From: Balanoglossus misakiensis
Lineage: Eukaryota; Hemichordata
DNA length: 64,000 bases
NCBI GenBank assembly: GCA_040954595.2
Contig: CM082579.2
Span: forward strand, 12,958,001 to 13,022,000
Reading direction: 5' to 3'
This document shows, piece after piece, positions 13,209-24,646 of the stretch; the first letter of the stretch is position 1, and each line of letters begins with the position of its first letter. The notes under the pieces were generated by a model. That model saw only the letters and a program-made list of their open reading frames with translations. It was not told the DNA's origin and did not search any database. The translations under genes and the position numbers were made by a program.

Positions 13209-13223
13209 TATTATATTTTCCAC
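13209..13223. repeat. Last scrap of the 130-bp satellite
   Basis: TATTATATTTTCCAC continues the monomer interrupted at 12407. Homology to the monomer stops at about 13223, so the satellite ends just 13 bp beyond the transposon TSD. Confidence 0.85.
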
Positions 13224-14286
13224 GACACCGACCCATCATTATACCTTTTAACAACAGGTACAGCAAGAAGAGAAATGAACGAAACACAACAGCCAGAAAT
13301 TATGGATTCGATGACAACAGCAGGATTTACATCAATGAAAACCGTACACAAAGAAGAAAATCGTTCGGACGTCCCATGGCGTTGCAGTGAAACTGGGACA
13401 TAAAGGTCCAAACAATGAGGCTGACCACATGGTTACGGCTCCAATTACGGCAACTGTGAAGTGTAGTGGAACTGCAGATGACTGACGTTTCCCAGGGCAA
13501 CGGCGAACCAGGACCCTGGAGGGCGGAGCAGCGGGACCTGACTGACAGGAGCTGTACATAGCAGTTGTGAACATAGTATATGAAATACTTTAAAATAGTC
13601 ATTGCTCTCTGAGTCCATCATTTTCAGTAGAAGTGACCTGATTTCACATCAATAGTTTACCAACCGTCATTTCCAGCTAATTTCATGTAGTACAAAACTC
13701 CTATACAACATAATGACATTTCTAGAACCTTTTTTTTCTGGTTGGGCCGACAGACTAACACTTGTGGTTCTAAAAAGAAACTTCCATAACAACCTGTACA
13801 CTTGACGCGTTCAAGTCAAGGCAGACCTAACCCATTCAAAATATGCAAATTAGGAAAAGACGCATACATGCATTCCTTGCATCCCCAGAGACACACACAG
13901 GAAATCAAGCGAGTGCGGCCACTAGCTGGAAGACCTGAATTCAATGCATTGCCTTGCGATGTTCATGATACAGGGGGGTGATGATCAATGAACAGAACAG
14001 CGGTCCACTTTCACGAGTTGTAGTGCACTGATCGTGGCAAGTTGATCATGGCAAAACAAACGACTATGTTAGATAGCAGTGCTTCACAAGTTTGGCTAAT
14101 TTGTATGAAAATCGTCTCGGCAAACACAACCTTTTTCTCGCATTTGCGATTTGGCGAGCGGGTAGCGAAAACACTGCTGGCTAATCCGTTCCGATTTCTG
14201 TCAATGTTCCAATTCTTCCTCAACACCTCAAAGCTGCACACCCCTACTAGAAAATGGTATGAATTCTTGACGGACGGAAGTAGTAG
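13224..14286. other. Unassigned unique sequence
   Basis: No recognised coding region or repeat. Short open frames on both strands at 13200-13600 and 14000-14310 lack domains, splice context or compositional support. Confidence 0.4.
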
Positions 14287-14964
14287 CAGTCGAGAAACTG
14301 GGTAGTGAATTTGCATATTTTATCATCGCCGGAGCCTCGCTTTCGAACACGCGGGAGCTGCAAACATGGCATTCGCTACCCTCGCCGTTGTCATGTAAAC
14401 ACATTTTTAGAAGTGGTTTATCTCAGTTAAAAACCCCGAAAGAAAAAGAAAAATCAACTTTTCTGAGGTATTATAAAGTAATTATTGGGATAACGAAAAA
14501 ATCCGCCATTTTTAGCGTCATTTTCTTGCAATTCACGACCTATCTCGGCACCAGTCATTACGGTGATTTATCACGCTACGACGGGCCAACTTTCAGCGAA
14601 CGGGTACGGGGTCAAGGAGGTCGTTAGCCATCACGATATTTCAATCACATGATTTGGAAAGTTCAAGGGTACTTCAGTCCAAAAATGGGAGTAGTGCCGC
14701 CTTGCAAACGCAAACGACGCAGTGTTTACTGATCCAGGTCACGTACTTCCGGGTTTCGATGTTGCGCGCAATGTGTATGCGTTGAAGTTAGTCATGCGTA
14801 CAGGTCTGTAGGTTCCCGGCGTTAATTAAAGCCGCCCGGCCGCGAACCACACGATGTGAGTTAAAGCCCAACCTGCACGACCCAGTCCACCAGGGCTACA
14901 ATTATTGCGGCTACGGTTATGCGAAATACTGGCTCTCCTTGCAAGTCACCGCGTATGTTGCATG

Positions 14965-14985
14965 CCCCCCCCCCCCCCCCCCCCC
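14965..14985. repeat. Poly-C run
   Basis: A run of 21 C inside the transposon at 14287-17669; its length is likely unstable or uncertain in assembly. Confidence 0.95.
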
Positions 14986-15006
14986 GCCACGTACAGCCAC
15001 ACTGAG

Positions 15007-15590
15007 TTAGTAACATTGGCAAATACATTTGCTAGTTTTACCCAGCAATTTCATCATCACTGTCAAGGTGCTATCATCAACTTTGAGAACATTTTCTTCT
15101 GGTAAATCATATTCTTGTTCATCGTCAATAATTTCTTCTATTTCACAATTTGTGATTTCATTATCATCATTATTTGTTTCTTCTTCAACAATTTCATCAG
15201 TTTCTGTCTGCAGTTCCCTGCCCTTGTTATTGTATTGTTCACACAGTTCAGGCAATTACAGCCTGGGCCACACATCATGCCCTTCTTTTTGCATTTACAT
15301 GTATTATTCCTGCATCCTGTTTTCTTACATTTACACCCTTTTGTGTAAAACATCACACACTCTTGAACCTTCTCCATATTTTCCACAGAATCCCACAGTA
15401 TATTTATTTTCCCATTTTCCACATTGTATCCTGAGTTTTCATAAGGAGAAAGTGTAATGTGATGTCGGTGAGCTTGTGACCAATAACATGGGTTCTCCAA
15501 CAACCAGTTTGTCCCCAACATGCATTGCATTGCTGTTTTGATTAAAATTAGTTCATCCAGCTCAGCCTCTGGATTTAAATTATCAAATTA
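15007..15590 (-). pseudogene. C-terminal CXC-domain fragment of transposon protein
   Basis: Read on the minus strand, the frame opening near 15590 gives a segment with WDSVEN, then YTKGCKCKKTGCRNNTCKCK and MMCGPGCNCLNC. This is a single tesmin/TSO1-type CXC motif at roughly 15240-15338, a Cys-rich zinc-binding domain known to bind DNA in TSO1/LIN54 proteins. Just after the motif the frame drifts: the frame open to 15138 is basic, while another frame (15255 down to 15007) gives a strongly acidic tail (EEIIDDEQEYD-like), so a frameshift near 15240 is likely. Upstream there is a stop, and the gap to the Cys-rich fragment is only about 80 bp. A domesticated gene is possible but unlikely given the frameshifts. 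Confidence 0.72.
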
Positions 15591-15652
15591 TCTTGACGTT
15601 TACATATAATGTTTGATAACCCTGTGTCACTTCAGTGACAATTTTTTTCTTT

Positions 15653-16104
15653 TCATTTTTCTACTGTGCGGTACAAAGACATGTAGCACTTTTTACACAG
15701 TGTGCTAGTTTCATCCAGTTTTAATCCAGGATAGTCCCCATGTTCAGTAAAGTGCTCCATTAGTAACTCTGGATTGTGGGGATATTTTAGAGTAGAAGAG
15801 GTCAAGCGTTTATGACAATGGCTAGAAATCTGGTTTTATCATCCACCCTGGTTTTGTGGCAAGAGACATTTCCACAAATGTGACACGTTTTGTCTTTTTG
15901 ATGAGGTGCCTGTTCGGTACTACCCTGGGCTTGTGCTTCAAAGTCTTTTTCTACACATATTCTGCAGCTATTGCATAGACAACCAGATGGAGATAAATTC
16001 ATTTCTTTTACACCCCAATCTTTGAAATTGTCTGGCTTATTTACTGTACCCGGTATGTGGTACCATCTTGGAGTTGATAATATGCTACACTTTTTTGGGT
16101 CCAC
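15653..16104 (-). pseudogene. Cys-rich zinc-finger-like fragment
   Basis: The minus-strand frame starts just after the ubiquitin-like fragment with MDPKKCSILSTPRWYHIPG, then GCLCNSCRICVEKDF (four Cys) and TCHICGNVSC. It shifts frame near 15812 and resumes as HNPELLMEHFTEHGDYPG and LCKKCYMSLYR before a stop at 15653. CxC..CxxC, CxxC and CxxC pairs suggest one or two zinc-binding units. It overlaps the upstream fragment in another frame near 16098, consistent with one ancestral protein broken by 1-bp indels. Confidence 0.62.
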
Positions 16105-16669
16105 ATTTTTCTTTGTCAGGGTGAGCCTGCTGACTTAATGGAAGAATTCCTCCAAACCCACTAATATAAATGTATAAATGCATCCCCCCTTTTGTTGGTA
16201 TATTTATTTGTCCATACAAGGGTTTTCCCTGAAAGAATAATTTGAAACTATCAGTATTCAAATTTAATTCCTCAGATATTACATTTTTCAAGGAGCTGAC
16301 ATATGGATCTGTGAGCCGAAAAAAATACTCATGTGAATTTAGATGAACAATTATGTCACATCCACTTGCAATCTTTTTATCAGATTGAATTGCCTTGAAT
16401 TTTGATTTGAGTCTACAGAATCTGCTTTGTATGTCACATAACAGGAGTAAGGCTTGACTGCATTGTGACAAACGTTTTTTAATCATGGTTTCTGCCATAA
16501 TAATGGATTTGTCTTTTATAAATTCTTGGCGACACTTATGGCAATGATGTTTTAGAGGTTCTGATATTTTGCACACAGACTGCAGCAATTTTTTTAACTC
16601 TTGCAGTTGATTACACACTGTTTTTATTTGTTTCACTACATTATTTTTTACTTTACTCTTATCCCACAT
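16085..16669 (-). pseudogene. Ubiquitin-like domain fragment with Gly-Gly
   Basis: A 194-residue minus-strand frame. Residues 1-100 are Lys/Leu/Cys-rich with a HHCHKCRQEF knuckle (41-50). Residues 104-174 look like a beta-grasp ubiquitin-like domain: DIIVHLNSHEYFFRL, then LKNVISEELNLNTDSF, then KLFFQGKPL, which corresponds to ubiquitin's LIFAGKQL, then MHLYIYISGFGG. The Gly-Gly is at the same place relative to the fold as ubiquitin's C terminus, but here is followed by about 20 more residues. It is part of the transposon protein; the ubiquitin-like call is by motif and spacing only. Confidence 0.62.
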
Positions 16670-17031
16670 TTTTTAATACAAATATTATATCGATGCTCTG
16701 CCAGTCGTAAAAATGTGGAAATATGGTACTTGTAAGCTTTGTAATTATTAAATGAAGGCTTGCTAGCACTTTTAAGCACATTTAACATATTTGCAACTTT
16801 TGTTTTTATTTCAGTTGAGTTTGTATACAGAACCTTGTTTTTTTCCACTTCAGAGCAGGTTTTGTTAATTTGCAACAGTGCATTTATACTGACAGAGTTT
16901 ATGCGTGAACGATGCACCATCCTTGTCCACAAAGACAAGGATTGACTCCACATACAATCACCATTTTTATGCGTTTTATGGTATCTGTAGTACAAACATG
17001 TACTTAGTAGTATAACCCTGGAAGCCAACAA
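16648..17031 (-). pseudogene. N-terminal helical/Lys-rich fragment of transposon protein
   Basis: A 127-residue minus-strand frame, basic and helix-prone, ending in a frame overlapping the start of the ubiquitin-like fragment (about 16648-16669). No domain recognised. It is probably the upstream part of the same broken protein, or a 5' exon joined by splicing. Confidence 0.4.
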
Positions 17032-17203
17032 TGCACCAATAAATCCGAAAAAAATCCACTTCTCTGGTAAAACAATAGCAAAGTGATAGCTATGTTAATG
17101 TTAGACGAAAATATACACGATTTAGTCATACATAAGTCCAAAGAATCATGCGTGGATGCACCTCAGTGACACGATCACGATCCGATGAGACAGTAAACAA
17201 TCA

Positions 17204-17214
17204 GCCGCCATATT
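17204..17214 (-). promoter_or_regulatory. YY1-like motif next to a CCAAT box
   Basis: On the minus strand this reads AATATGGCGGC (YY1 consensus AANATGGCGGC), immediately preceded by CCAAT. It lies between the 5' terminus (17669) and the coding traces (about 17031), where an internal promoter would be expected. Motif match only. Confidence 0.4.
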
Positions 17215-17906
17215 GGATTTTGCTGGCGTCGACCACCCAAAACATACTCAAATTCAATGGCCCGAAACTCCACTTTGAGAAGCTTGAGCCAAAACGAAAC
17301 GATATCCGTTCAAAATATAAGATATAAAACTAATACAAAAAGCACACTTGAAACAATTGTATGCTTGCAAATGGAAACGACGCAGTGTTTATTTTACCAC
17401 ATGCGCTAGACGTCGCTTACAAATGATATCAGAGATCAAACAGAAATACGATAAATTTTCCACTTTCAACACGATCGGACGATAGGTTACGTCTATCAAA
17501 CCTGAGGGACGCAGTTTGGTGGCACAAATCTCACCTTATGGTGTAGAAAAAGACGATTTTCTGAAACTGAAAAAATACACCAACGGTTCTCGAAGTAATG
17601 GTGGCGCTGTTGAAATTCAAAGTAAAATCTCATTAACATATGCAAATTCACTACCCAGTTTCTCGACTGGTAGCTCATACCCAACTTGACAGACTCCTTT
17701 GTTTACACTTCGGAGCCAAAAAGGTTGGTGCGAGGGGTGTGTCTACATTGATGCACGTGGGGATATGAGAAACAAAATACTTTGTTTACAAGAAAAATCT
17801 ATGCCGTCTCTCTGCCTGTATGTTTCTACTACAAGCTCTTATAGAAACATGATTATGAAATAAGTTTGCAAGACTGTATGGAAGAATATCCTGAACTCAA
17901 TATTAA

Positions 17907-18131
17907 AGTGAAGGGGTCGTCGCGCCGCGTTTGTTTATAAACATTACAATTCATCCACAACAAATTAGATCATTCTTAGAATGAACGAAGCAGCCAACTG
18001 TAGTGTAGACTGGGCATGGCAGCAACTGAAGATCCTAGTAGGTCGCGGCGACTGCAGTGGGTTTGCGCTTGTATGGGAGGGCATATTCTCATCAAGGGGG
18101 GACACCCTCGCGGCACGACGACCCCTTCCCT
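17907..18131. mobile_element. TTAA-type MITE, copy 1
   Basis: About 225 bp with inverted ends AGTGAAGGGGTCG and, from the right, AGGGAAGGGGTCG. TTAA precedes the left end (17903-17906) but is absent at the right, where the tandem array begins directly. The interior matches the MITE at 49378 in reverse orientation, including ACGAAGCAGCCAAC and TTCTCATCAAGGGG. TTAA targets are typical of piggyBac and Kolobok elements. Confidence 0.72.
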
Positions 18132-19778
18132 ACTGTTGCTGAAAAATACTTGAATATGAAAGTTGAAACAGTGATAGTTGCACATGAGGTATCTGATATG
18201 GCATTAACATAAACATAACAAAATAAAGTTTTGAATGTTCCTTGCAATCTGCAATTGCATGAAAATATTCTCTGTACTGTTAATAAAGTATAATGTCTGC
18301 TCCTAATTCTGCAAAATGTGTCATACTAAAATGTTATACCATTAGTGACACTATGACTAATAATAAAATATCATACTCTTCCCTTATGTATTTCAGCTGT
18401 TAATGAAATGATATTCCCATCCCTATCTTTCTACTGGTACTAAGCTATAAGTAAAATGTTACACTTATCCCACACATAGTAATGGTATTATAACTGGTAG
18501 TCCAATGCCATGCCCATCCCCTTGCTGTGTTAATTGATAATAAAGTGTCATACCCTCCCCTTGTTATGTACTGTTGCTGTTAATAAAATGTTATGACAAT
18601 CCCTCATTGTACTACATGTAATACTTAACTGTAAGCACAATATCATGCACATCCCTTGCTTTTTAGTAAAATGCCATGCCTTCCCCTAGTTCTGTACTAT
18701 AATTGTTAGTCAAATGTCATGTCCAACACTCACTTTGTACTATAAGTTACCAATAATAAAAATGTCATGCCCTCCCTGCTTCTCTATAGTTGTTAATAAA
18801 ATGTTACTCCCACCCCAAGGGTTGTACTGGTACTTGAACTGTTAGTAAAATATCATGCCCATGTTCCTAGTTATGAACTGAAACGTTTAGGCTAATCAAC
18901 TGTAATGCTCATGTACTTGGTTGAGTAAAATGTCTGCCAATGTCTTGCCTAGTTCTACGACTCATAATAAAATGCCATGCCCTCCCCTAGTTCCGTACTG
19001 TAGGGGTCAATAAAACGCATTATCTGGCCACCCCTAGCTCTTAAGTTGATCGTATGCCATGCCGAAACCTAGTTCTGTATTGTGACTTAGAGCTTAGATG
19101 GTCCTATAAAGCTTATAAAACTTGTGCACACTCCAAATAGGATGAAAATGTCATGTGTACCGACTGATAATAAACTGTCATTTCATCCCAGTTATGCACT
19201 CAAAAAATGACGTGGCATTAAACACTAGAGGACGTGTACTGATCTGAGTGAATCAGATCCCGTGAGGAGTACGGTGCCCAGAGTACACGTGTACTAGTAG
19301 AGAAATGCCAAGTGTTGCTACATCTTCGCGCTTCGCCCGCCATTGCTCTCCGGAAAATAGGAGTGTGGTCGAGCGAACACGTGCGAGCGGAAAGTCGTGT
19401 TGCGACCGTCGGTGAGGCGAATTAAGACACAGCGCTAATAATAGTGTCTGTAACGACTATCACACCGAAACTCATTTACAGTAAATATAAAAACAGACTA
19501 CGTCGGAGAAGTCTTTCGACGTGTCTTCGTTCTCGAGGAGCCATTTGTATCTGCATTTGCATACCAGAAAGCCACGCCTTCCAGCCTCGTTCGCGGGTGA
19601 CTTGTTTGTAATTGCCAAAGGCGAGTTAGTCATGTGCTTAGTTTGTTGGGTGTCAATGTAATCGTCCATGTTAACTTATTTGGTACAATTCGAGACATAT
19701 GCACACAAAAATGATGTAGCATTAAACACTAGAGGACGTGTACTGATCTGAGTGAATCAGATCCCGTGAGGTCGCCAT
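18132..19778. repeat. Large tandem unit A
   Basis: First unit of an array extending to 25003. The left part (to about 19200) is built from degenerate sub-repeats of roughly 40-50 bp around TTAATAAAATGTCATGCCCT, each often carrying AATAAA. The right part holds a near-palindrome (CTGATCTGAGTGAATCAG), a GC-richer block, and a minus-strand open frame of 65 codons (19472-19669). That frame recurs almost unchanged in all units, probably because the units are young rather than because it is coding. Confidence 0.85.
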
Positions 19779-19853
19779 TGTGGGGTTTGCACTGGTATGG
19801 GAGGGCATATTCTCATCAAGGGGACACCCTCTGGGTGCGACGACCCCTTCCCT
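19779..19853. mobile_element. 3' third of the TTAA-type MITE
   Basis: Repeats the right end of the MITE at 17907-18131 (TTCTCATCAAGGGG through CGACCCCTTCCCT). The MITE end was therefore copied with the array unit when units A and B arose. Confidence 0.8.
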
Positions 19854-20286
19854 ACTGTTGCTGAAAAATACTTGTATATGAAAGTTGAAACAGTGATAGT
19901 TGCACATGAGGTATCTGATATGGCATTAACATAAACATAACAAAATAAAGTTTTGAATGTTCCTTGCAATCTGCAATTGCATGAAAATATTCTCTGTACT
20001 GTTAATAAAGTATAATGTCTGCTCCTAATTCTGCAAAATGTGTCATACTAAAATGTTATACCATTAGTGACACTATGACTAATAATAAATTATCATACTC
20101 TTCCCTTATGTATTTCAGCTGTTAATGAAATGATATTCCCATCCCTATCTTTCTACTGGTACTAAGCTATAAGTAAAATGTTACACTTATCCCACGCATA
20201 GTACTGGTATTATAACTGGTAGTCCAATGCCATGCCCATCCCCTTGCTGTGTTAATTGATAATAAAGTGTCATACCCTCCCCTTGT

Positions 20287-20740
20287 AAAAATCAATGTAC
20301 ACATTTCTATGTTAGCACGCTTGAGATGTTCTTCCCATTATTTGCGCATTGAAACAGACAGAAAACTGAAAAATGATGTAAATGAAAGAGTATGTTTGAT
20401 GTGTAACAATAATGAAGTTGAAAACGAATGTCATTTTCTTTTATTCTGTAATTTTTTTGAAAACATGAGAATGAAGTATATTCCCCGTTATTATTTTAAT
20501 CCACCAATGGAAAGAAAGTTTATTTGTTTAATGACAACTGAGGATCCAGATACACTACAACGTCTAGCAGCGTTCACTTTCCATGCTATGAAAGTGAGAA
20601 AGGAAATACATGATATGGACTTATTTTGAGTGTTTGTAAATATTATTTTCCTGTCATCTTTTTTTCTGTACTTGTTTGACTAAAATATGAAATATGTTGG
20701 GCCGATGGCCTAGAAATACTGAATACAGACCACTATTACA
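20287..20740 (+). mobile_element. 5'-truncated non-LTR retrotransposon insertion
   Basis: A 454-bp insertion flanked by a 15-bp TSD ATACCCTCCCCTTGT (20272-20286 and 20741-20755), lying only in array unit B. It encodes, in the plus frame up to the TGA at 20627-20629, a LINE C-terminal tail: LARLRCSSHYLRIETDR, then the knuckle CLMCNNNEVENECHFLLFC, then IPRYYFNPP and AFTFHAM. This tail lies downstream of the reverse transcriptase in many invertebrate LINEs. The 5' truncation and long TSD fit target-primed insertion. The 3' end has no poly-A. Confidence 0.88.
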
Positions 20741-22044
20741 ATACCCTCCCCTTGTTCTGTACTGTTGCTGTTAATTAAAAAATGTTTTGCCAATCCCTCA
20801 TTGTACTACAAGTAATACTTAACTGTAAGTATAATATCATGCACATCCCTTGCTTTTTAGTAAAATGCCATGCCTTCCCCTAGTTCTGTACTATAACTGT
20901 TAGTCAAATGTCATGTCCAACACTCACTTTGTACTATAAGTTACCAATAATAAAAATGTCATGCCCTCCCTGCTTCTCTATAGTTGTTAATAAAATGTTA
21001 CTCCCACCCCAAGGATTGTACTGGTACTTGAACTGTTAGTAAAAAATCATGCACATGTTCCTAGTTATGAACTGAAACGTTTAGGCTAATCAACTGTAAT
21101 GCTCATGTACTTGGTTTAGTAAAATGTCTGCCAATGTCTTGCCTAGTTCTACGACTCATAATAAAACGCCATGCCCTCCCCTAGTTCCGTACTGTAGGGG
21201 TCAATAAAACGCATTATCTGGCCACCCCTAGCTCTTAAGTTGATCGTATGCCATGCCGAAACCTAGTTCTGTATTGTGACTTAGAGCTTAGATGGTCCTA
21301 TAAAGCTTATAAAACTTGTGCACACTCCAAATAGGCCGAAAATGTCATGTGTACCGACTGATAATAAACTGTAATTTCATCCCAGCTATGCACTCAAAAA
21401 TGACGTGGCATTAAACACTAGAGGACGTGTACTGATCTGAGTGAATCAGATCCCGTGAGGAGTACGGTGCCCAGAGTACACGTGTACTAGTAGAGAAATG
21501 CCAAGTGTTGCTACATCTTCGCGGTTCGCCCGCCATTGCTCTCCGGAAAATAGGAGTGTGGTCGAGCGAACACGTGCGAGCGGAAAGTCGTGTTGCGACC
21601 GTCGGTGAGGCGAATTAAGACACAGCGCTAATAATAGTGTCTGTAACGACTATCACACCAAAACTCATTTACAGTAAATATAAAAACAGACTACGTCGGA
21701 GAAGTCTTTCGACGTGTCTTCGTTCTCGAGGAGCCATTTGTATCTGCATTTGCATACCAAAAAGCCACGCCTTCCAGCCTCGTTCGCGGGTGACTTGTTT
21801 GTAATTGCCAAAGGCGAGTTAGTCATGTGCTTAGTTTGTTGGGTGTCAATGTAATCGTCCATGTTAACTTATTTGGTACAATTCGAGACATATGCACTCA
21901 AAAATGATGTGGCATTAAACACTAGAGGACGTGTACTGATCTGAGTGAATGAGATCCCGTGAGGAGTACGGTGCCCACAGTACACGTGTCCTAGTAAAGA
22001 AATGCCAAATGTTGCTACATCTTCGCGCTTCGCCCGCCAAGGTC

Positions 22045-23346
22045 GCCATGCCCATCCCCTTGCTGTGTTAATTGATAATAAAGTGTCATACCCTCCCCTT
22101 GTTCTGTACTGTTGCTGTTAATAAAATGTTATGACAATCCCTCATTGTACTACATGTAATACTTAACTGTAAGTACAATATCATGCACATCCCTTGCTTT
22201 TTAGTAAAATACCATGCCTTCCCCTAGTTCTGTACTATAACTGTTAGTCATATGTCATGTCCAACACTCACTTTGTAATATAAGTTACCAATAATAAAAA
22301 TGTCATGCCCTCCCTGCTTCTCTATAGTTGTTAATAAAATGTTACTCCCACCCCAAGGGTTGTACTGGTACTTGAACTGTTAGTAAAATATCATGCCCAT
22401 GTTCCTAGTTATGAACTGAAACGTTTAGTAAAATGTCTGCCAATGTCTTGCCTAGTTCTACAACTCATAATAAAATGCCATGCCCTCCCCTAGCTCCGTA
22501 CTGTAGGGGTCAATAAAACGCATTATCTGGCCACCCCTAGCTCTTAAGTTGATCGTATGCCATGCCGAAACCTTGTTCGGTATTGTGACTTAGAGCTTAG
22601 ATGGTCCTATAAAGCTTATAAAACTTGTGCACACTCCAAATAGGCCGAAAATGTCATGTGTACCGACTGATAATAAACTGTCATTTCATCCCAGCTATGC
22701 ACTCAAAAATGACGTGGCATTAACACTAGAGGACGTGTACTGATCTGAGTGAATCAGATCCCGTGAGGAGTACGGTGCCCAGAGCACACGTGTACTAGTA
22801 GAGAAATGCCAAGTGTTGCTACATCTTCGCGCTTCGCCCGCCATTGCTCTCCGGAAAATAGGAGTGTGGTCGAGCGAACACGTGCGAGCGGAAAGTCGTG
22901 TTGCGACCGTCGGTGAGGCGAATTAAGACACAGCGCTAATAATAGTGTCTGTAACGACTATCACACCAAAACCCATTTACAGTAAATATAAAAACAGACT
23001 ACGTCGGAGAAGTCTTTCGACGTGTCTTCGTTCTCGAGGAGCCATTTGTATCTGCATACCAGAAAGCCACGCCTTCCAGCCTCGTTCGCGGGTGACTTGT
23101 TTGTAATTGCCAAAGGCGAGTTAGTCATGTGCTTAGTTTGTTGGGTGTCAATGTAATCGTCCATGTTAACTTATTTGGTACAATTCGAGACATATGCACT
23201 CAAAAATGATGTGGCATTAAACACTAGAGGACGTGTACTGATCTGAGTGAATGAGATCCCGTGAGGAGTACGGTGCCCACAGTACACGTGTCCTAGTAAA
23301 GAAATGCCAAATGTTGCTACATCTTCGCGCTTCGCCCGCCAAGGTC
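22045..23346. repeat. Large tandem unit C
   Basis: A 1302-bp unit starting GCCATGCCCATCCCC, without the first ~380 bp of unit A. It ends in CGCCCGCCAAGGTC, joined directly to the next unit. The minus-strand frame is at 22961-23164. Confidence 0.88.
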
Positions 23347-24646
23347 GCCATGCCCATCCCCTTGCTGTGTTAATTGATAAGTGTCATACCCTCCCCTTGT
23401 TCTGTACTGTTGCTGTTAATAAAATGTTATGACAATCCCTCATTGTACTACATGTAATACTTAACTGTAAGTACAATATCATGCACATCCCTTGCTTTTT
23501 AGTAAAATACCATGCCTTCCCCTAGTTCTGTACTATAACTGTTAGTCAAATGTCATGTCCAACACTCACTTTGTAATATAAGTTACCAATAATAAAAATG
23601 TCATGCCCTCCCTGCTTCTCTATAGTTGTTAATAAAATGTTATTCCCACCCCAAGGGTTGTACTGGTACTTGAACTGTTAGTAAAATATCATGCCCATGT
23701 TCCTAGTTATGAACTGAAACGTTTAGTAAAATGTCTGCCAATGTCTTGCCTAGTTCTACAACTCATAATAAAATGCCATGCCCTCCCCTAGTTCCGTACT
23801 GTAGGGGTCAATAAAACGCATTATCTGGCCACCCCTAGCTCTTAAGTTGATCGTATGCCATGCCGAAACCTAGTTCTGTATTGTGACTTAGAGCTTAGAT
23901 GGTCCTATAAAGCTTATAAAACTTGTGCACACTCCAAATAGGCCGAAAATGTCATGTGCACCGACTGATAATAAACTGTCATTTCATCCCAGCTATGCAC
24001 TCAAAAAATGACGTGGCATTAAACACTAGAGGACGTGTACTGATCTGAGTGAATCAGATCCCGTGAGGAGTACGGTGCCCAGAGCACACGTGTACTAGTA
24101 GAGAAATGCCAAGTGTTGCTACATCTTCGCGCTTCGCCCGCCATTGCTCTCCGGAAAATAGGAGTGTGGTCGAGCGAACACGTGCGAGCGGAAAGTCGTG
24201 TTGCGACCGTCGGTGAGGCGAATTAAGACACAGCGCTAATAATAGTGTCTGTAACGACTATCACACCAAAACTCATTTACAGTAAATATAAAAACAGACT
24301 ACGTCGGAGAAGTCTTTCGACGTGTCTTCGTTCTCGAGGAGCCATTTGTATCTGCATACCAGAAAGCCACGCCTTCCAGCCTCGTTCGCGGGTGACTTGT
24401 TTGTAATTGCCAAAGGCGAGTTAGTCATGTGCTTAGTTTGTTGGGTGTCAATGTAATCGTCCATGTTAACTTATTTGGTACAATTCGAGACATATGCACT
24501 CAAAAATGATGTGGCATTAAACACTAGAGGACGTGTACTGATCTGAGTGAATGAGATCCCGTGAGGAGTACAGTGCCCACAGTACACGTGTCCTAGTAAA
24601 GAAATGCCAAATGTTGCTACATCTTCGCGCTTCGCCCGCCAAGGTC
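23347..24646. repeat. Large tandem unit D
   Basis: 1300 bp, near-identical to unit C by eye, with the same start and end junctions. The minus-strand frame is at 24273-24464. Confidence 0.88.

Larger units (their letters stand above)
14287..17669 (-). mobile_element. DNA transposon with ubiquitin-like/CXC protein relic
   Basis: A 3383-bp element bounded by inverted repeats of about 32 bp starting CAGTCGAGAAACTGGGTAGT at 14287 and, in reverse complement, ending at 17669. It is flanked by a GTAG duplication (14283-14286 and 17670-17673), that is, a 4-bp TSD. The octamer ATTTGCAT lies 22 bp inside each terminus. All coding traces are on the minus strand: a Lys-rich segment, a ubiquitin-like domain with Gly-Gly, a Cys-rich region and a CXC domain. 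The middle of the protein, where a transposase core would be expected, is reduced to about 90 bp. It is probably an internally deleted, frameshifted copy of an autonomous transposon. Superfamily unproven: the 4-bp TSD and Cys-rich domain make an Academ-like origin one hypothesis, but 4-bp TSD groups such as Chapaev or Sola are not excluded. Confidence 0.82.
19779..22044. repeat. Large tandem unit B
   Basis: Repeats unit A from the MITE end onward. It is longer because a 454-bp LINE fragment plus its 15-bp TSD is inserted at 20287 and because extra terminal sequence (21888-22044) precedes unit C. Its copy of the 65-codon frame is at 21665-21862. Confidence 0.85.

Noticed and set aside
14287-14320. 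CAGTC start shared with the pogo-like element at 12408 as evidence of one family
   Set aside because: Similarity stops after CAGTCGA and the TSDs differ (GTAG versus TA), so only the 36299 element is considered a likely relative.
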